Of a stretch of 26,400 nt of DNA, positions 7,515 to 15,784 are shown one piece after another. The stretch comes from an uncultured Collinsella sp. (GTDB taxonomy: Bacteria; Actinomycetota; Coriobacteriia; Coriobacteriales; Coriobacteriaceae), in the NCBI GenBank assembly GCA_902482615.1, contig CABTAA010000003.1:1-26400 (forward strand), read 5' to 3'. The notes below the pieces were generated by a model, which made no database searches, was not told the origin of the DNA, and saw only the letters and a list, made by a program, of their open reading frames with translations. Each line of letters starts with the position of its first letter. Positions within the stretch are counted from its first letter, which is position 1. Position numbers and translations under genes: made by a program.

Positions 7515-8316
7515 ATCGCGGGATGTTTTGCATGGCAGTCATGAGGCCCAGGCGGTTGCTGACGCCGAGCTTGCGATAGATGGCGTTGACGTGCTTTTTG
7601 ACGGTTGACTCGCTTATGAATAGCTCGTTTGCCATCTGTTTGTTCGTTTTGCCGTCGAGCATGAGCCGCATGACTTCGGCTTCGCGCGGTTGGATATTGT
7701 GTTCTGCAATGAAAGCATTCAGCTGGTTTGTGTCTTCTGTCTGGGTGAGTTTAATGCCCCGAGGATAGAGGTTGGCGAGCGCGAGGCTCGCGTGCCGAGC
7801 GACTTCGAGCAGGATTGCGAGCTCGGTGTCGGTGAAGTCTCCGGCCGTGCGTTCGCGAAACAGTGTGATGCTTCCCAGCGGGCTGTCGTTGTGCGCGAGC
7901 GTGGCCGTACAGCCAAAGTAGACGCCCTGGGGTTCCATCCATTTGCGATAGATGGGCGTGGCATCGCGTCGCTCGACGTCGACGAGGTCGAGGTCGCGGT
8001 AGACGCCGACCTTATGTAGGTCAAAGCACCATGTTGTATAGTCCATCGCGGCGTAGCGGTTGTAGTAGTCGCTCAGTGCGCGGTCGTCCATTCCGCTGCT
8101 TACGGGGTGGACGTAGCGTGGGGCATCGCTGCCCGCCGCCTCGATCAGGTCGAACATGGCGATCCGATGGGGCACGAGTCCTGTCGTTCCCTCGAGTGTC
8201 TCCTTTTGCAGCATATCGACACCGTGTGATGCGTGGATTGCGAGCGCGAGCTCGTTGAGGGCGGTCCAGGTCGTACTGTCCAGCTCAATAGTCTGCTGTT
8301 TATTGCATGGGGGCAT
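7513..8316 (-). CDS. LuxR-type transcriptional regulator, soluble
   Basis: A 267-residue regulator with a C-terminal LuxR/GerE helix-turn-helix (about residues 208-267; IQPREAEVMRLMLDG, then FISESTVKKHVNAIYRKLGV) and an N-terminal region of about 190 residues that looks like a GAF- or autoinducer-binding-type sensor fold (for example GSITLFRERTAGDFTDTELAILLEVARHASLAL, typical of GAF ends). The ATG at 8316 is chosen for its GGAAAGGA ribosome binding site; an in-frame ATG 12 codons upstream lacks one. It has no membrane helices, unlike the two other LuxR-type proteins in the window. It is divergent from the second agmatine deiminase gene, which makes it the obvious candidate regulator of that gene, possibly sensing agmatine or a related amine (inference). 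Confidence 0.88.
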   Translation of the reverse strand: MPPCNKQQTIELDSTTWTALNELALAIHASHGVDMLQKETLEGTTGLVPHRIAMFDLIEAAGSDAPRYVHPVSSGMDDRALSDYYNRYAAMDYTTWCFDLHKVGVYRDLDLVDVERRDATPIYRKWMEPQGVYFGCTATLAHNDSPLGSITLFRERTAGDFTDTELAILLEVARHASLALANLYPRGIKLTQTEDTNQLNAFIAEHNIQPREAEVMRLMLDGKTNKQMANELFISESTVKKHVNAIYRKLGVSNRLGLMTAMQNIPR

Positions 8317-8378
8317 AGGGCGTCCTTTCCATTGTGGAACCCAGTATGTCATGTTCTCGGCCTGAATAGAACTTTAGG

Positions 8379-8407
8379 TCAGCGAATGGTATACCGGCGG
8401 TCGCTGA
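8379..8407. promoter_or_regulatory. Candidate operator between LuxR gene and agmatine deiminase
   Basis: The divergent intergenic region contains a 7-bp inverted repeat TCAGCGA/TCGCTGA (8379-8385/8401-8407) which encloses a perfect 8-bp palindrome GGTATACC (8388-8395). Nested symmetry in a divergent promoter region next to a LuxR-type gene suggests its binding site. This is a pattern-based inference. Confidence 0.4.
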
Positions 8408-8494
8408 AAGGGGCTCGAGGGACCATTGAGGACATCTCGGTACGGCTGCATTATGGTCTCGTCAAGCAAAAGCATCGAGATCAAGGAGCTTGAA

Positions 8495-9616
8495 ATGAAG
8501 ACTATCTACGAGAGTGAGTCCACGCCTAAGAAGGACGGGTTCTATATGCCCGGCGAGTATGAGGAGCAGGAGCGCACCTGGATTCTGTGGCCGCACCGCT
8601 CCGACGTGTGGCGCTGCGGTGCCAAGCCGGCGCAGAAGGTCTTCACCGAGATTATCAAGACCGTTGCACGCTTTCAGCCCATTACGGTAGGCGTGAACAC
8701 CGAGGACTTCCCCGCGGTGTGCGAGATCTTCGACGGTGTTGAGAACGTGCGCGTTATCCACATGGAGTACAACGACAGCTGGATTCGCGACCCTGGCCCG
8801 GCGTTCCTCGTTAATGACAATGGTGAGGTTGCCCTTTCGCACTTCCACTTTAATGCTTACGGCGGTTTCATTGACGGCCTGTACTTCCCGTGGGACAAGG
8901 ACGCTTCTATTGGCCTGCAGGTGGCACAGCTTGAGCAGGTTAACCGTTATCGTCCCGAGGATTACATCCTCGAGGGCGGCTCGTTCAACTGTGATGGTCA
9001 AGGTACCGTCGTGACCACCGAGATGTGTCTGCTCAACGAGGACCGCAACCCGCAGTACACCAAGGAGCAGATTGAGGAGAAGCTCTCTGAGTACCTCGGT
9101 ATCGAGAAGGTTATCTGGATCAAGGACGGAATCGATCCGTACGAAACGAACGGTCATGTGGACGACGTCGCATGCTTTAGTGCACCCGGCGAAGTCTGCT
9201 GCATGTGGACCGATGATCCCAACCATAAGTTCTACAAGGAGTGCCAGGAGGCGTATAAGACGCTTTCCGAGACGACGGATGCCCGTGGCCGCAAACTCAA
9301 GGTCCACAAGGTAATCATGCCTGCGACCTCGGTATATATGACCGAAGAGGAGGCCAGCACGATTGATCCCGTCGAGGGCGTGCTGCCGCGTACCCCCGAG
9401 GACGCCTTCGAGCCGAGCTATCTCAATTTCCTGCCCATCAACGGAGCGGTGCTTGTGCCGCAGTTCGGTGACCCTAACGACGCCCAGGCGCTCAAGGATA
9501 TCCAGGCTGCTTATCCGGACCGCGAAGTCATCGGTATCATGACCCGCGAGGTTATTTACGGCGGCGGCAACATTCACTGCATCACCCAGCAGCAGCCCAA
9601 GGCGCGCTGTAAATAG
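8495..9616 (+). CDS. aguA: Agmatine deiminase, complete
   Basis: A 373-residue agmatine deiminase, a normal length for the family (agmatine iminohydrolase, guanidine-modifying pentein fold). Conserved segments in order: RTWILWPHRSDVWR near the N-terminus, NDSWIRDPGPAF with the substrate-binding Asp, HFHFNAYGG, ILEGGSFNCDGQG, NGHVDDVACF with the catalytic His/Asp, and GGGNIHCITQQ with the nucleophile Cys at residue 362. The ATG at 8495 follows AAGGAG at a good distance. It converts agmatine to N-carbamoylputrescine. It stands alone between a divergent LuxR-type regulator and a strong terminator, so it is probably a single-gene unit under that regulator. It is a clear paralogue of the partial gene at the left edge; one 31-nt stretch is identical in DNA. 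Confidence 0.96.
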   Translation: MKTIYESESTPKKDGFYMPGEYEEQERTWILWPHRSDVWRCGAKPAQKVFTEIIKTVARFQPITVGVNTEDFPAVCEIFDGVENVRVIHMEYNDSWIRDPGPAFLVNDNGEVALSHFHFNAYGGFIDGLYFPWDKDASIGLQVAQLEQVNRYRPEDYILEGGSFNCDGQGTVVTTEMCLLNEDRNPQYTKEQIEEKLSEYLGIEKVIWIKDGIDPYETNGHVDDVACFSAPGEVCCMWTDDPNHKFYKECQEAYKTLSETTDARGRKLKVHKVIMPATSVYMTEEEASTIDPVEGVLPRTPEDAFEPSYLNFLPINGAVLVPQFGDPNDAQALKDIQAAYPDREVIGIMTREVIYGGGNIHCITQQQPKARCK

Positions 9617-9654
9617 TAGTTCCATGGTGAACAGGGCTTGATTGTCCGCACACG

Positions 9655-9689
9655 AAAGTCCGCCGACTTCAATGGTCGGCGGACTTTTT
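9655..9689 (+). terminator. Intrinsic terminator after agmatine deiminase
   Basis: A perfect 13-bp stem (9655-9667 with 9675-9687, loop TTCAATG) ends in a five-T tract (9685-9689). It separates the deiminase from the signalling island that starts just after it. Confidence 0.95.
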
Positions 9690-9698
9690 GTGTGGTGG

Positions 9699-9746
9699 TT
9701 TCAGCTGAACGGCGGGCCGTGCGGCTTGGGTGTGCGGGCTCACAAT
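9699..9746 (+). promoter_or_regulatory. Island palindrome site 1 with -10-like hexamer
   Basis: TTTCAGCTGAAC (9699-9710; 11 of 12 match to GTTCAGCTGAAC) lies 66 nt before the transglutaminase-like gene. A -10-like CACAAT is at 9741-9746, exactly 30 nt after the palindrome. No good -35 hexamer is visible 17 nt upstream of it, which fits an activator-dependent promoter. Confidence 0.65.
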
Positions 9747-9776
9747 CTGGGAAAACCAAACAGATTGGGGGCTTGT

Positions 9777-10808
9777 ATGATCGACTCGAAGGGAAACGTG
9801 CGACCCGGGGGCATGTTTAACAGGGCACACCTGGCCCCCGAAGCCCAGCGCGCATACGATACGCTGCTCGAATGCGTGCTCAACGGGCAGAAGGACTGTG
9901 AGGTTTCGGCGTGTGCGGGCATGGATACCATCAAGGCGCTCGTCGAGCTTTTGCGCTGCGACTGTCCCGAGCTCATTCATCTCTTGGGCGGTGTGCACTA
10001 CTGCCGCCACGGTGAAAAAGTCTTGCTTGTGCCAAATTATGCCAAGGGATACAAGCAGTCGGTCACCAGGCTCTATACAAATCTTGCCAAGATGGAGCGT
10101 GCTGCTGAGTCAATTCTCCAGACAGCGCCGGTGGGAGCATCGGTCTTCGACCGGGTCTTGGCAATCCACGATGCCTATCTTGCACGATATCGATTCCAGA
10201 ACGGCCGGCCGTACTCGCATTCGGCGGATGGCCCGCTGCTTAAGCGCCGTGCCGTGTGCGAGGGGTGGGCGAAAGGCTTTAAGTATCTGCTGGATCGTGC
10301 TGGTATCGACTGTGTTTATGCCTGGGGTCGCCGCCGTGCCGGTGATCCAACAGGGCATGCCTGGTGCGTCGTGAACCTGGGAGAGCGCGGTCGCCCGGCA
10401 TGGTACATCATCGATCCTACGCGCGATGGACGGGACGGAATGCTGCCCATGCACAGCGCTTTTGGCATGAGCGAGGCGGCATACGATTACGCTACCGAGC
10501 GCTCGTCGGGGCAATGGGTTCCGGTTGCCCCGCGTGACTTGGGATTTTATGGACTCACGGGGCGATTTGTGGCAACCGTTGACGACGCTGTTCCCATCGC
10601 GCGCGGTGCGGGATTTCCCCAGCGAGGAATCGAGATCCAGCTCCCCAAGTTTCCGGATGAGAAGAGCTTCGATGGGGCACACTCGGCGGTGTGCGATCGT
10701 CTGACGTCGACGTTTGCCTGCGGTGTCGAGTGCTGCATCGATCGTTCGCGTCGTGTGATCCGGATTGATGCGCTTAAGGCTCGCCGAACATGGGGCGTAG
10801 CCAGCTAG
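9777..10808 (+). CDS. Transglutaminase-like cysteine peptidase-fold protein
   Basis: A 343-residue soluble protein with a transglutaminase-like core. The Cys-His-Asp triad is visible: C161 in RAVCEGWAKGF, H194 in PTGHAWCVVNL and D213 in WYIIDPTRDG. The spacing and surrounding residues match the microbial transglutaminase-like/peptidase family. About 120 N-terminal residues and 110 C-terminal residues are not recognised. There is no signal peptide or membrane helix, so it should act in the cytosol. The start at 9777 follows a GGGGG tract; earlier in-frame starts would overlap the terminator at 9655-9689. It is the first gene of the signalling island and has its own copy of the island palindrome. 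It meets the membrane kinase gene tail to tail with a 3-nt gap. It could be a protease or protein-modifying enzyme acting as effector or processing component (inference). Confidence 0.82.
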   Translation: MIDSKGNVRPGGMFNRAHLAPEAQRAYDTLLECVLNGQKDCEVSACAGMDTIKALVELLRCDCPELIHLLGGVHYCRHGEKVLLVPNYAKGYKQSVTRLYTNLAKMERAAESILQTAPVGASVFDRVLAIHDAYLARYRFQNGRPYSHSADGPLLKRRAVCEGWAKGFKYLLDRAGIDCVYAWGRRRAGDPTGHAWCVVNLGERGRPAWYIIDPTRDGRDGMLPMHSAFGMSEAAYDYATERSSGQWVPVAPRDLGFYGLTGRFVATVDDAVPIARGAGFPQRGIEIQLPKFPDEKSFDGAHSAVCDRLTSTFACGVECCIDRSRRVIRIDALKARRTWGVAS

Positions 10809-10811
10809 AGG

Positions 10812-13800
10812 CTAGAGGAGCCAAGAGGACAGATCGTCCATATGCTCCTGGAAAAAGGCATTTGCCTCGGCGGCGTCGATCACGCGTTGACGTTGCTCTT
10901 CGAAGCGGCCCCCGCGAATCGATCCGCTTACCGTGACGTGGCCGCTCTGCTCGCCTGCTCCATCGCAGCGCAAGAACCAAATGCGGGCTCGTTCATCCCC
11001 CCGCTCGTCGGCAAGATAGAACGTTACCTGGTCAAACGGCGTACTGTCAAAATCCATGGCGTTGTAGAGCGTCTCGACCGTATCGACGGCCTCCTGCGCA
11101 AAGGCATCGTCGACGGTAAGGTCGAGGGATACTAGGAGTTCCGTATCGTCATAAGCGCTCGTGCCAACCGTTGCCGAGGGGAGCGCGGCCTTGATGGCGT
11201 CGCGCGCCTCGTCGACTTCAGCATCGAGCGCCCCTGGGGCGCCCGAAAGAGCAAGGTCCATGCGACCGCAGTAGCCGACGTGCATAAAGGGCAGTTTGGT
11301 GGTGGCGACAACAACGGATACTAGGTCTGCAAGATATTCGTTTGAGGTATCGAGCGGTTTGCCCGTGGCGCACGAAATATCAAAGGTGAGCTGCTTTGAG
11401 GCGGCGTCTACCCACGTACGCATGATGGGGGTGTCTCCCAGGCTGAGGTAGACCCAGGCGCCGCCTGCATCGGCAGCGGCCTGTGCCACTGCGCTCATAT
11501 TTGCGTCGCCGTTCGTGCTGCCGTCGCTTACCTGCACTGCCTTTGTGCCTGTCGAGGTGCTGACGGCTTCGACAACCGGTGATCTGAGTACGTGTTTTAG
11601 TAAACCGCAGGAGACTTCGATAGAGGGACTGGCGCAGATAAGGTCCGCTGCCGCCTCTCCCAGATCGAGCCTCTGGATCTGCGCAGCGATGCCCTTACCG
11701 TCGTTGGAGTCGCCGAGTGCATAGGGGACGCTAAGGGTATCCAGGCGTGTTGCGAGGGCCTCAAGGGCATCAACGCGCTCTCCGCGAGAAAGCGTGTCAT
11801 AACTCGCAAAGGAAACGAGGGTGCCGTCGTCCTCGAGGGCACTTTGCTTGACCTGGTTGTCGCCCGTTAAATCGTCGTCAATCCACGTTACCTGCGGAAC
11901 CAAGCTGCCGCGGAAGCTCGTGCGATAGCTTTCGGAGCGCAGTGCCTCGGCAAGCACCTCGCAGAGCTTCTGGGATGGTGCGAGACTATTGGCCGTAAAG
12001 GCGTAACGACCCTTGCCGAGCGATACGGTCGAGACCGTGTTCCACGATGGCCCGTCAACGTCGAAGGCAAGAACACCTTGGTCGAGCCAGTCGCCGCAGC
12101 TCTCTTTGAGGCGCTTATTTGCACCGTCGGTCAGGGTGAGCTCAAGATAGGCATAGCGATTAGGGTTGGCGCAGGCATCGGGCTCCAGGCCGTCGACCTT
12201 GCCCGTCTTGACCGCGACGTCTTTGATTTCCGTTCGATAGATGTGCTCGTAGGACGTGAGGTCGTTGCCCTCCGCATCGATGCAGACGAGGTAGAGCTCG
12301 AGCGGACGGGATAGCAATTCCGTCACGTCGTCGCGATACATGCTCGCCGTGTCGTTTGATCCGGACGATGAGGATGCCTGAGATGAATCGCTGTCGCCAT
12401 CGCCCCCGTCAAGCTCGTCGGGAACATCAAAGGCGCCGGCGGAAAAGTCGACGCAGATGCCGTCCATGCTTTCAATGGTTGAGGCTTTGCCCAGGCCGGC
12501 AGCATCCAGACGCGCCTGGACCAACTTGACGCTTTCGCGCAGCTGGCCTGCGGAGAGCGCCGTGGTGGGATAGAGGACGAGCTGGTCGTTTTCTTGCGAT
12601 GTGCTGAGAGTGCCCGTTGCAAATGCAATGGCCACGGCGATGGCCACCACCACCGCAACTGCGCAGAGGCAGGAGGCAATGGCGGCCAAGCGTTTCTTGT
12701 GGAAGGGGCTCTTGGGCTGGGGAGCGCTTTCCTTGTCAGGCGAGGGGGCCGCCGGTGCGCCGTTCGTCAGCAACTTGCCGTTCTCGTCGATTCCCAAGCG
12801 CTCTGCCAGGCGAATGACGTCAAAGCGGCCTCCGATTTTGCCAATGCCCGGCTCGGTGCAGCGCGCGATGAGCTCATCGAGGGTGCGATCATCGTTGCCG
12901 GTGCAATAGGCGCCATCGAGATGGATGGCTCCCTTGTTTTTAAGTTCAAAGAGCTCCTGTAGCTCGGCGGCGTTTAGGCCGCCCGGGCTCCGCGCGCAGA
13001 TGCTTCGAATCTGGGCCTCGTGCGGCCACACTCCGCAGCGAAGGTAATACAAAAGACAGCCGATGGAGTAGCAGTCGGCGTGGCTGGTGTTGCGCCATTG
13101 ACGTGTCTCGCTTTGACGCTGGTCGAAGATCTCGGGCGCGCCGATAAACGGCGTGCTCAGGCGCTCACTGCCATCGGCCGCCGTCACGTCGGGATCGTCG
13201 TTTTGGGCGCTCTGCCCAAAGTCGATGAGCATGACGCGCTCAATGTGCTGGCCATCCTTGTCCAGCATAAAGCGCAGATTATGGGACGAAAGGTCGCGGT
13301 GCGAGACCGTGGTGAGGTAGCGAGCGTCCTCGCGCGAAACGACCGTGCAGCAAAGCAGGGCCGTGACCATGGCGCGTGCTGTGTCGAGGACGTCGGTGGC
13401 GGTGACCTCGCCGTGCGCATCGCTCATGATTTCGCGCAGCTCGACGATGTCGACGCCCTCGACATATTCCATAGCAAGGGCGGGGTAGCGCACCTCGCCG
13501 CGAGGTGTCTTTTTAATGCGCCAACCCAGGGCGTAGGCGATGGGCGCGTGCCCCTGGGCTCCATTCATGCTGTGAAGCGTCTCGTACTCCTGGCGCAGTT
13601 TGTACCAGTCGGATTTATAGGCTTCATTGGATTCGAGCGCTTCTTTGTGAGGGGCGGCGCAGCCATGGCGCATGACCTTGGCGGCAAGCTTGGCGCCGCG
13701 GGCGGGCGCGTTTGCAGCGCCATTCGCATTCGGTCCAGTGGCAGTATCGATAAACCAAAGATCGGCGCTCGCGCCCGAGGGCTCACCGCTTGGCCGCATC

Positions 13801-13889
13801 GCGATGCCCGCTTGGGAGGCGGGTAGCTCGGCGAGCGGATTGACCTGGATTATTCCATTGAGCGCTTCCGCGCAAAAGATGTTTTCCAT
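10812..13889 (-). CDS. Membrane Ser/Thr protein kinase with SecD P1-like extracytoplasmic region
   Basis: A 1025-residue protein. The N-terminal cytoplasmic kinase domain has the ATP-binding Lys in AAKVM (K71), catalytic HRDLSSHN (H197, D199, N204), IDFG (D223) and APE (251-253). A Pro-rich linker and one membrane helix (about 401-425) lead to roughly 600 extracytoplasmic residues. Part of this region reads like the P1 domain of the translocase subunit SecD: a QLRESVKLVQARLDAAGLG segment followed by ELYLV, then LELTLTDGANKRLKE and LAFDVDG. A related segment recurs further on (ALEALATRLDTL). This similarity is by eye. The ATG at 13889 follows GAGGGGG; an in-frame ATG 17 codons upstream has no RBS. 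It shares the palindrome at 13997 with the divergent genes at 14078. Most likely it passes an envelope signal to cytosolic partners, including the FHA protein. Confidence 0.88.
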   Translation of the reverse strand: MENIFCAEALNGIIQVNPLAELPASQAGIAMRPSGEPSGASADLWFIDTATGPNANGAANAPARGAKLAAKVMRHGCAAPHKEALESNEAYKSDWYKLRQEYETLHSMNGAQGHAPIAYALGWRIKKTPRGEVRYPALAMEYVEGVDIVELREIMSDAHGEVTATDVLDTARAMVTALLCCTVVSREDARYLTTVSHRDLSSHNLRFMLDKDGQHIERVMLIDFGQSAQNDDPDVTAADGSERLSTPFIGAPEIFDQRQSETRQWRNTSHADCYSIGCLLYYLRCGVWPHEAQIRSICARSPGGLNAAELQELFELKNKGAIHLDGAYCTGNDDRTLDELIARCTEPGIGKIGGRFDVIRLAERLGIDENGKLLTNGAPAAPSPDKESAPQPKSPFHKKRLAAIASCLCAVAVVVAIAVAIAFATGTLSTSQENDQLVLYPTTALSAGQLRESVKLVQARLDAAGLGKASTIESMDGICVDFSAGAFDVPDELDGGDGDSDSSQASSSSGSNDTASMYRDDVTELLSRPLELYLVCIDAEGNDLTSYEHIYRTEIKDVAVKTGKVDGLEPDACANPNRYAYLELTLTDGANKRLKESCGDWLDQGVLAFDVDGPSWNTVSTVSLGKGRYAFTANSLAPSQKLCEVLAEALRSESYRTSFRGSLVPQVTWIDDDLTGDNQVKQSALEDDGTLVSFASYDTLSRGERVDALEALATRLDTLSVPYALGDSNDGKGIAAQIQRLDLGEAAADLICASPSIEVSCGLLKHVLRSPVVEAVSTSTGTKAVQVSDGSTNGDANMSAVAQAAADAGGAWVYLSLGDTPIMRTWVDAASKQLTFDISCATGKPLDTSNEYLADLVSVVVATTKLPFMHVGYCGRMDLALSGAPGALDAEVDEARDAIKAALPSATVGTSAYDDTELLVSLDLTVDDAFAQEAVDTVETLYNAMDFDSTPFDQVTFYLADERGDERARIWFLRCDGAGEQSGHVTVSGSIRGGRFEEQRQRVIDAAEANAFFQEHMDDLSSWLL

Positions 13890-13943
13890 GTCCGCCCCCT
13901 CGCTTGGTGCTCTGCACCGATCGAGGTGCTTTCTGGCCATTTA

Positions 13944-13949
13944 AGTATA
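13944..13949 (-). promoter_or_regulatory. Possible -10 element of the membrane kinase gene
   Basis: The minus strand reads TATACT here, five of six matches to the -10 consensus, about 55 nt before the chosen start codon at 13889. The palindrome is 47 nt further upstream, so the 30-nt spacing seen for the plus-strand promoters does not hold on this side. Confidence 0.35.
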
Positions 13950-13996
13950 ACGGGCGCGCAAAAACGGACGCACCACAACGCCCTTCAATCCCTGGT

Positions 13997-14044
13997 GTTC
14001 AGCTGAACGGCGCGCAGAGGAGAGGGCTGCCGCGCCGATAGGAT
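13997..14044 (+). promoter_or_regulatory. Island palindrome site 2 with -10-like hexamer, divergent region
   Basis: A perfect 12-bp palindrome GTTCAGCTGAAC (13997-14008) stands between the divergent membrane kinase gene and the 14078 gene. A -10-like TAGGAT is at 14039-14044, again exactly 30 nt downstream on the plus strand. Confidence 0.7.
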
Positions 14045-14077
14045 GGCCTCAATATTCCCAACCGTAAGGAGGAAGCT

Positions 14078-14674
14078 ATGGCTGCCGGCTGGATAGCAAA
14101 TCTGGTTGCCGTGCTCGACCAGGACAGTGTGCCCTCGCGCCGTGGCGAGGCGGGAGCTCAGGATGACATCGATGTGCTTTTGGGCATCGCTTCGACTGAG
14201 TTTACCGCCGAGGTCAAATATCTCGACTACCGGGCAACGCTTCGTATTGGTCTCGTAGAAACAGGGGATGGTGAGAGCGTAAGCGTGTGCATCGACTGCC
14301 TGCTCGATGCGGACAAGAGGTCCGCCTGCGAAAAGGCCATTGCGTCGCGTGGCATGACATTTGCATGCGAGGGGGTCAACGTTCGCGTCGATTTTGCCCT
14401 GGATGACTTTTTTGAGCTGAAGGCCCAGTGTGACGGCGTATTCGACGCGGCGGACTTGGTCCGCGCTGTGGGGCTTGTCGTGCAGTCTCTCGGCGAGGTC
14501 CTCGAGGAGATGGATGAGCTTTGGGATCCTTTTGAGGGCCCTTATGAGTTCGTGGATGACGATGCGCTTCCAGAGGAAATTCTTCACCCCGAACACGCTG
14601 CTATTTTCCTCGATGATTCGTCGTCCAAGGTAGATGACGGCAAGGGCGGTGGACTTGATGAATTACTCGGTTAA
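14078..14674 (+). CDS. Acidic protein of unknown function (198 aa)
   Basis: I do not recognise this protein. It is soluble, clearly acidic (Asp/Glu-rich, especially the last 60 residues, which end in a low-complexity DDSSSKVDDGKGGG-type tail), and has alternating strand-like and helix-like stretches around residues 40-130 (EFTAEVKYLDYRATLRIGLVE, then VNVRVDFALDDFFEL). The segment LVRAVGLVVQSLGEVLEEMDEL should form a long helix. The ATG has an excellent AAGGAGGA ribosome binding site. It is the first gene after palindrome site 2 and overlaps the next gene, a membrane protein, by 17 nt, so the two are translationally coupled and their products may interact. A role as adaptor or kinase substrate is possible but unproven. 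Confidence 0.75.
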   Translation: MAAGWIANLVAVLDQDSVPSRRGEAGAQDDIDVLLGIASTEFTAEVKYLDYRATLRIGLVETGDGESVSVCIDCLLDADKRSACEKAIASRGMTFACEGVNVRVDFALDDFFELKAQCDGVFDAADLVRAVGLVVQSLGEVLEEMDELWDPFEGPYEFVDDDALPEEILHPEHAAIFLDDSSSKVDDGKGGGLDELLG

Positions 14675-15776
14675 TCCCGTGCGGCCTCAGGTATCCGCCG
14701 GCCGCATTCTGGCGGCGGGGTGGTTCTATGCGTTGAGCGTTGTGCTGTTCGCCCTGGATATTGCCCACGCTTCGCTCTTTTTGGGGAGTAGCTGGCTCAA
14801 TAACCCTCCAACCGATCTCGATTTTTATGGGTGGGGCTTTATTGTCTTTATCGGTCTGTGCTTTGTGGGGTTCTATTATGTTCGCGACCTGACGCCTGCG
14901 ATTGATGTGGAGGGAGATCCACTGCGTTTTAGCCGCGAGGGCAGTGCTCGGCACTTTGCCCTGACGGGTTTAGTGCTGGCCATGCCGCTTGTGCTGTTCG
15001 AGCCCGGCGACCCGCTCTACATGTTTAGCGCCGGTCTTATGGTTGTCCAGGCCATGGTCGATGCCCTCCTGGTTCGCGACGTGCGCCAGGCGATTCCCAA
15101 CGCCAAGCGGCCTACGGTGTTGTTGAGGGCAATGCTGATTGTTGTTGCCTGCTATGGTCTGGCGGCTTTGCTGGGCTTTGAGCTGGTTGCGCTCTTGCTG
15201 CGCGTTGCCGTGGCGGTCTTGGCTCCCGTTGCCGAGGGGCTTCCCTTGGAGCTCTGCGATCTGGGAGACGAGACGCTGCGTGGCGAGGCGCACGAGCTCA
15301 ACCGCGAGCTGCGTCGTGTAACGTGGGCGTGCGGAGCTCTGCTGGCATTGATGCTAGCGGATATGCTGCTGGGAGTGAGTGAGACGACGTGGGTGCTGGG
15401 GCTTGTTTGTTTTCTGGCGGGGGTTTATGTGTCGCTGGGCCGCTTTACCCTTGCCTTGCACGTTCGCACGCTGCTGGCAGTGGTGGTCGGCGTCGTCTTG
15501 GGATTTGTCGTGCGTGACACGATGGGGATAGCATGGCTTGCCTGCACGGTTGTCGTGCTCGTTGGGCTGTCGGTGGTTCCGGTCGATCAGACGGCACCGG
15601 GTTTGGTCGCGTTTTTAGGGTTTGTGGCGCTTGCGTTTTGGTTGGAACGCGACATCGAAATACGAATGGTTATCGAGGTCTTTGCCCCGCTCATCCTCGT
15701 GCTGATGTATTACTGGCAGCGCGTCGCGGTACGTGAACATGTTGACGGTCGTCGCATCCGACTTTTCTTTAGGTAA
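14658..15776 (+). CDS. Polytopic membrane protein of unknown function
   Basis: A 372-residue very hydrophobic protein with about 10 predicted membrane helices (for example ILAAGWFYALSVVLFALDI, GWGFIVFIGLCFVGFYYV, LLAVVVGVVLGFVV, VIEVFAPLILVLMYYW). There is a polar cytoplasmic-looking insertion near residues 195-220 (ELCDLGDETLRGEAHELNREL). No transporter or enzyme motif was recognised. The ATG at 14658 is chosen because it lies within the 3' end of the preceding gene with a GGTGGA ribosome binding site; an in-frame ATG at 14634 is possible. It is coupled to the acidic orphan gene and belongs to the island through the shared promoter. It may be a membrane partner of the transmembrane kinase (inference). 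Confidence 0.8.
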   Translation: MNYSVNPVRPQVSAGRILAAGWFYALSVVLFALDIAHASLFLGSSWLNNPPTDLDFYGWGFIVFIGLCFVGFYYVRDLTPAIDVEGDPLRFSREGSARHFALTGLVLAMPLVLFEPGDPLYMFSAGLMVVQAMVDALLVRDVRQAIPNAKRPTVLLRAMLIVVACYGLAALLGFELVALLLRVAVAVLAPVAEGLPLELCDLGDETLRGEAHELNRELRRVTWACGALLALMLADMLLGVSETTWVLGLVCFLAGVYVSLGRFTLALHVRTLLAVVVGVVLGFVVRDTMGIAWLACTVVVLVGLSVVPVDQTAPGLVAFLGFVALAFWLERDIEIRMVIEVFAPLILVLMYYWQRVAVREHVDGRRIRLFFR

Positions 15777-15784
15777 CCGTGGGG

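Noticed and set aside
7719..7726. Further partial copies of the palindrome core (TTCAGCTG at 7719, and CAGCTG elsewhere)
   Set aside because: They lie inside coding sequence and match only half of the motif, as expected by chance.
8462..9625. 387-codon minus-strand frame opposite the complete agmatine deiminase
   Set aside because: Shadow of a well-identified enzyme gene; no start signal of its own.
13020..13826. 268-codon plus-strand frame opposite the membrane kinase domain
   Set aside because: It is antisense to the conserved kinase motifs (HRD, DFG, APE) and shows no family features.
13997..14008. LexA (SOS) box as identity of the island palindrome
   Set aside because: The Gram-positive LexA site has GAAC then GTTC; here the half sites are in the opposite order (GTTC-AGCT-GAAC).
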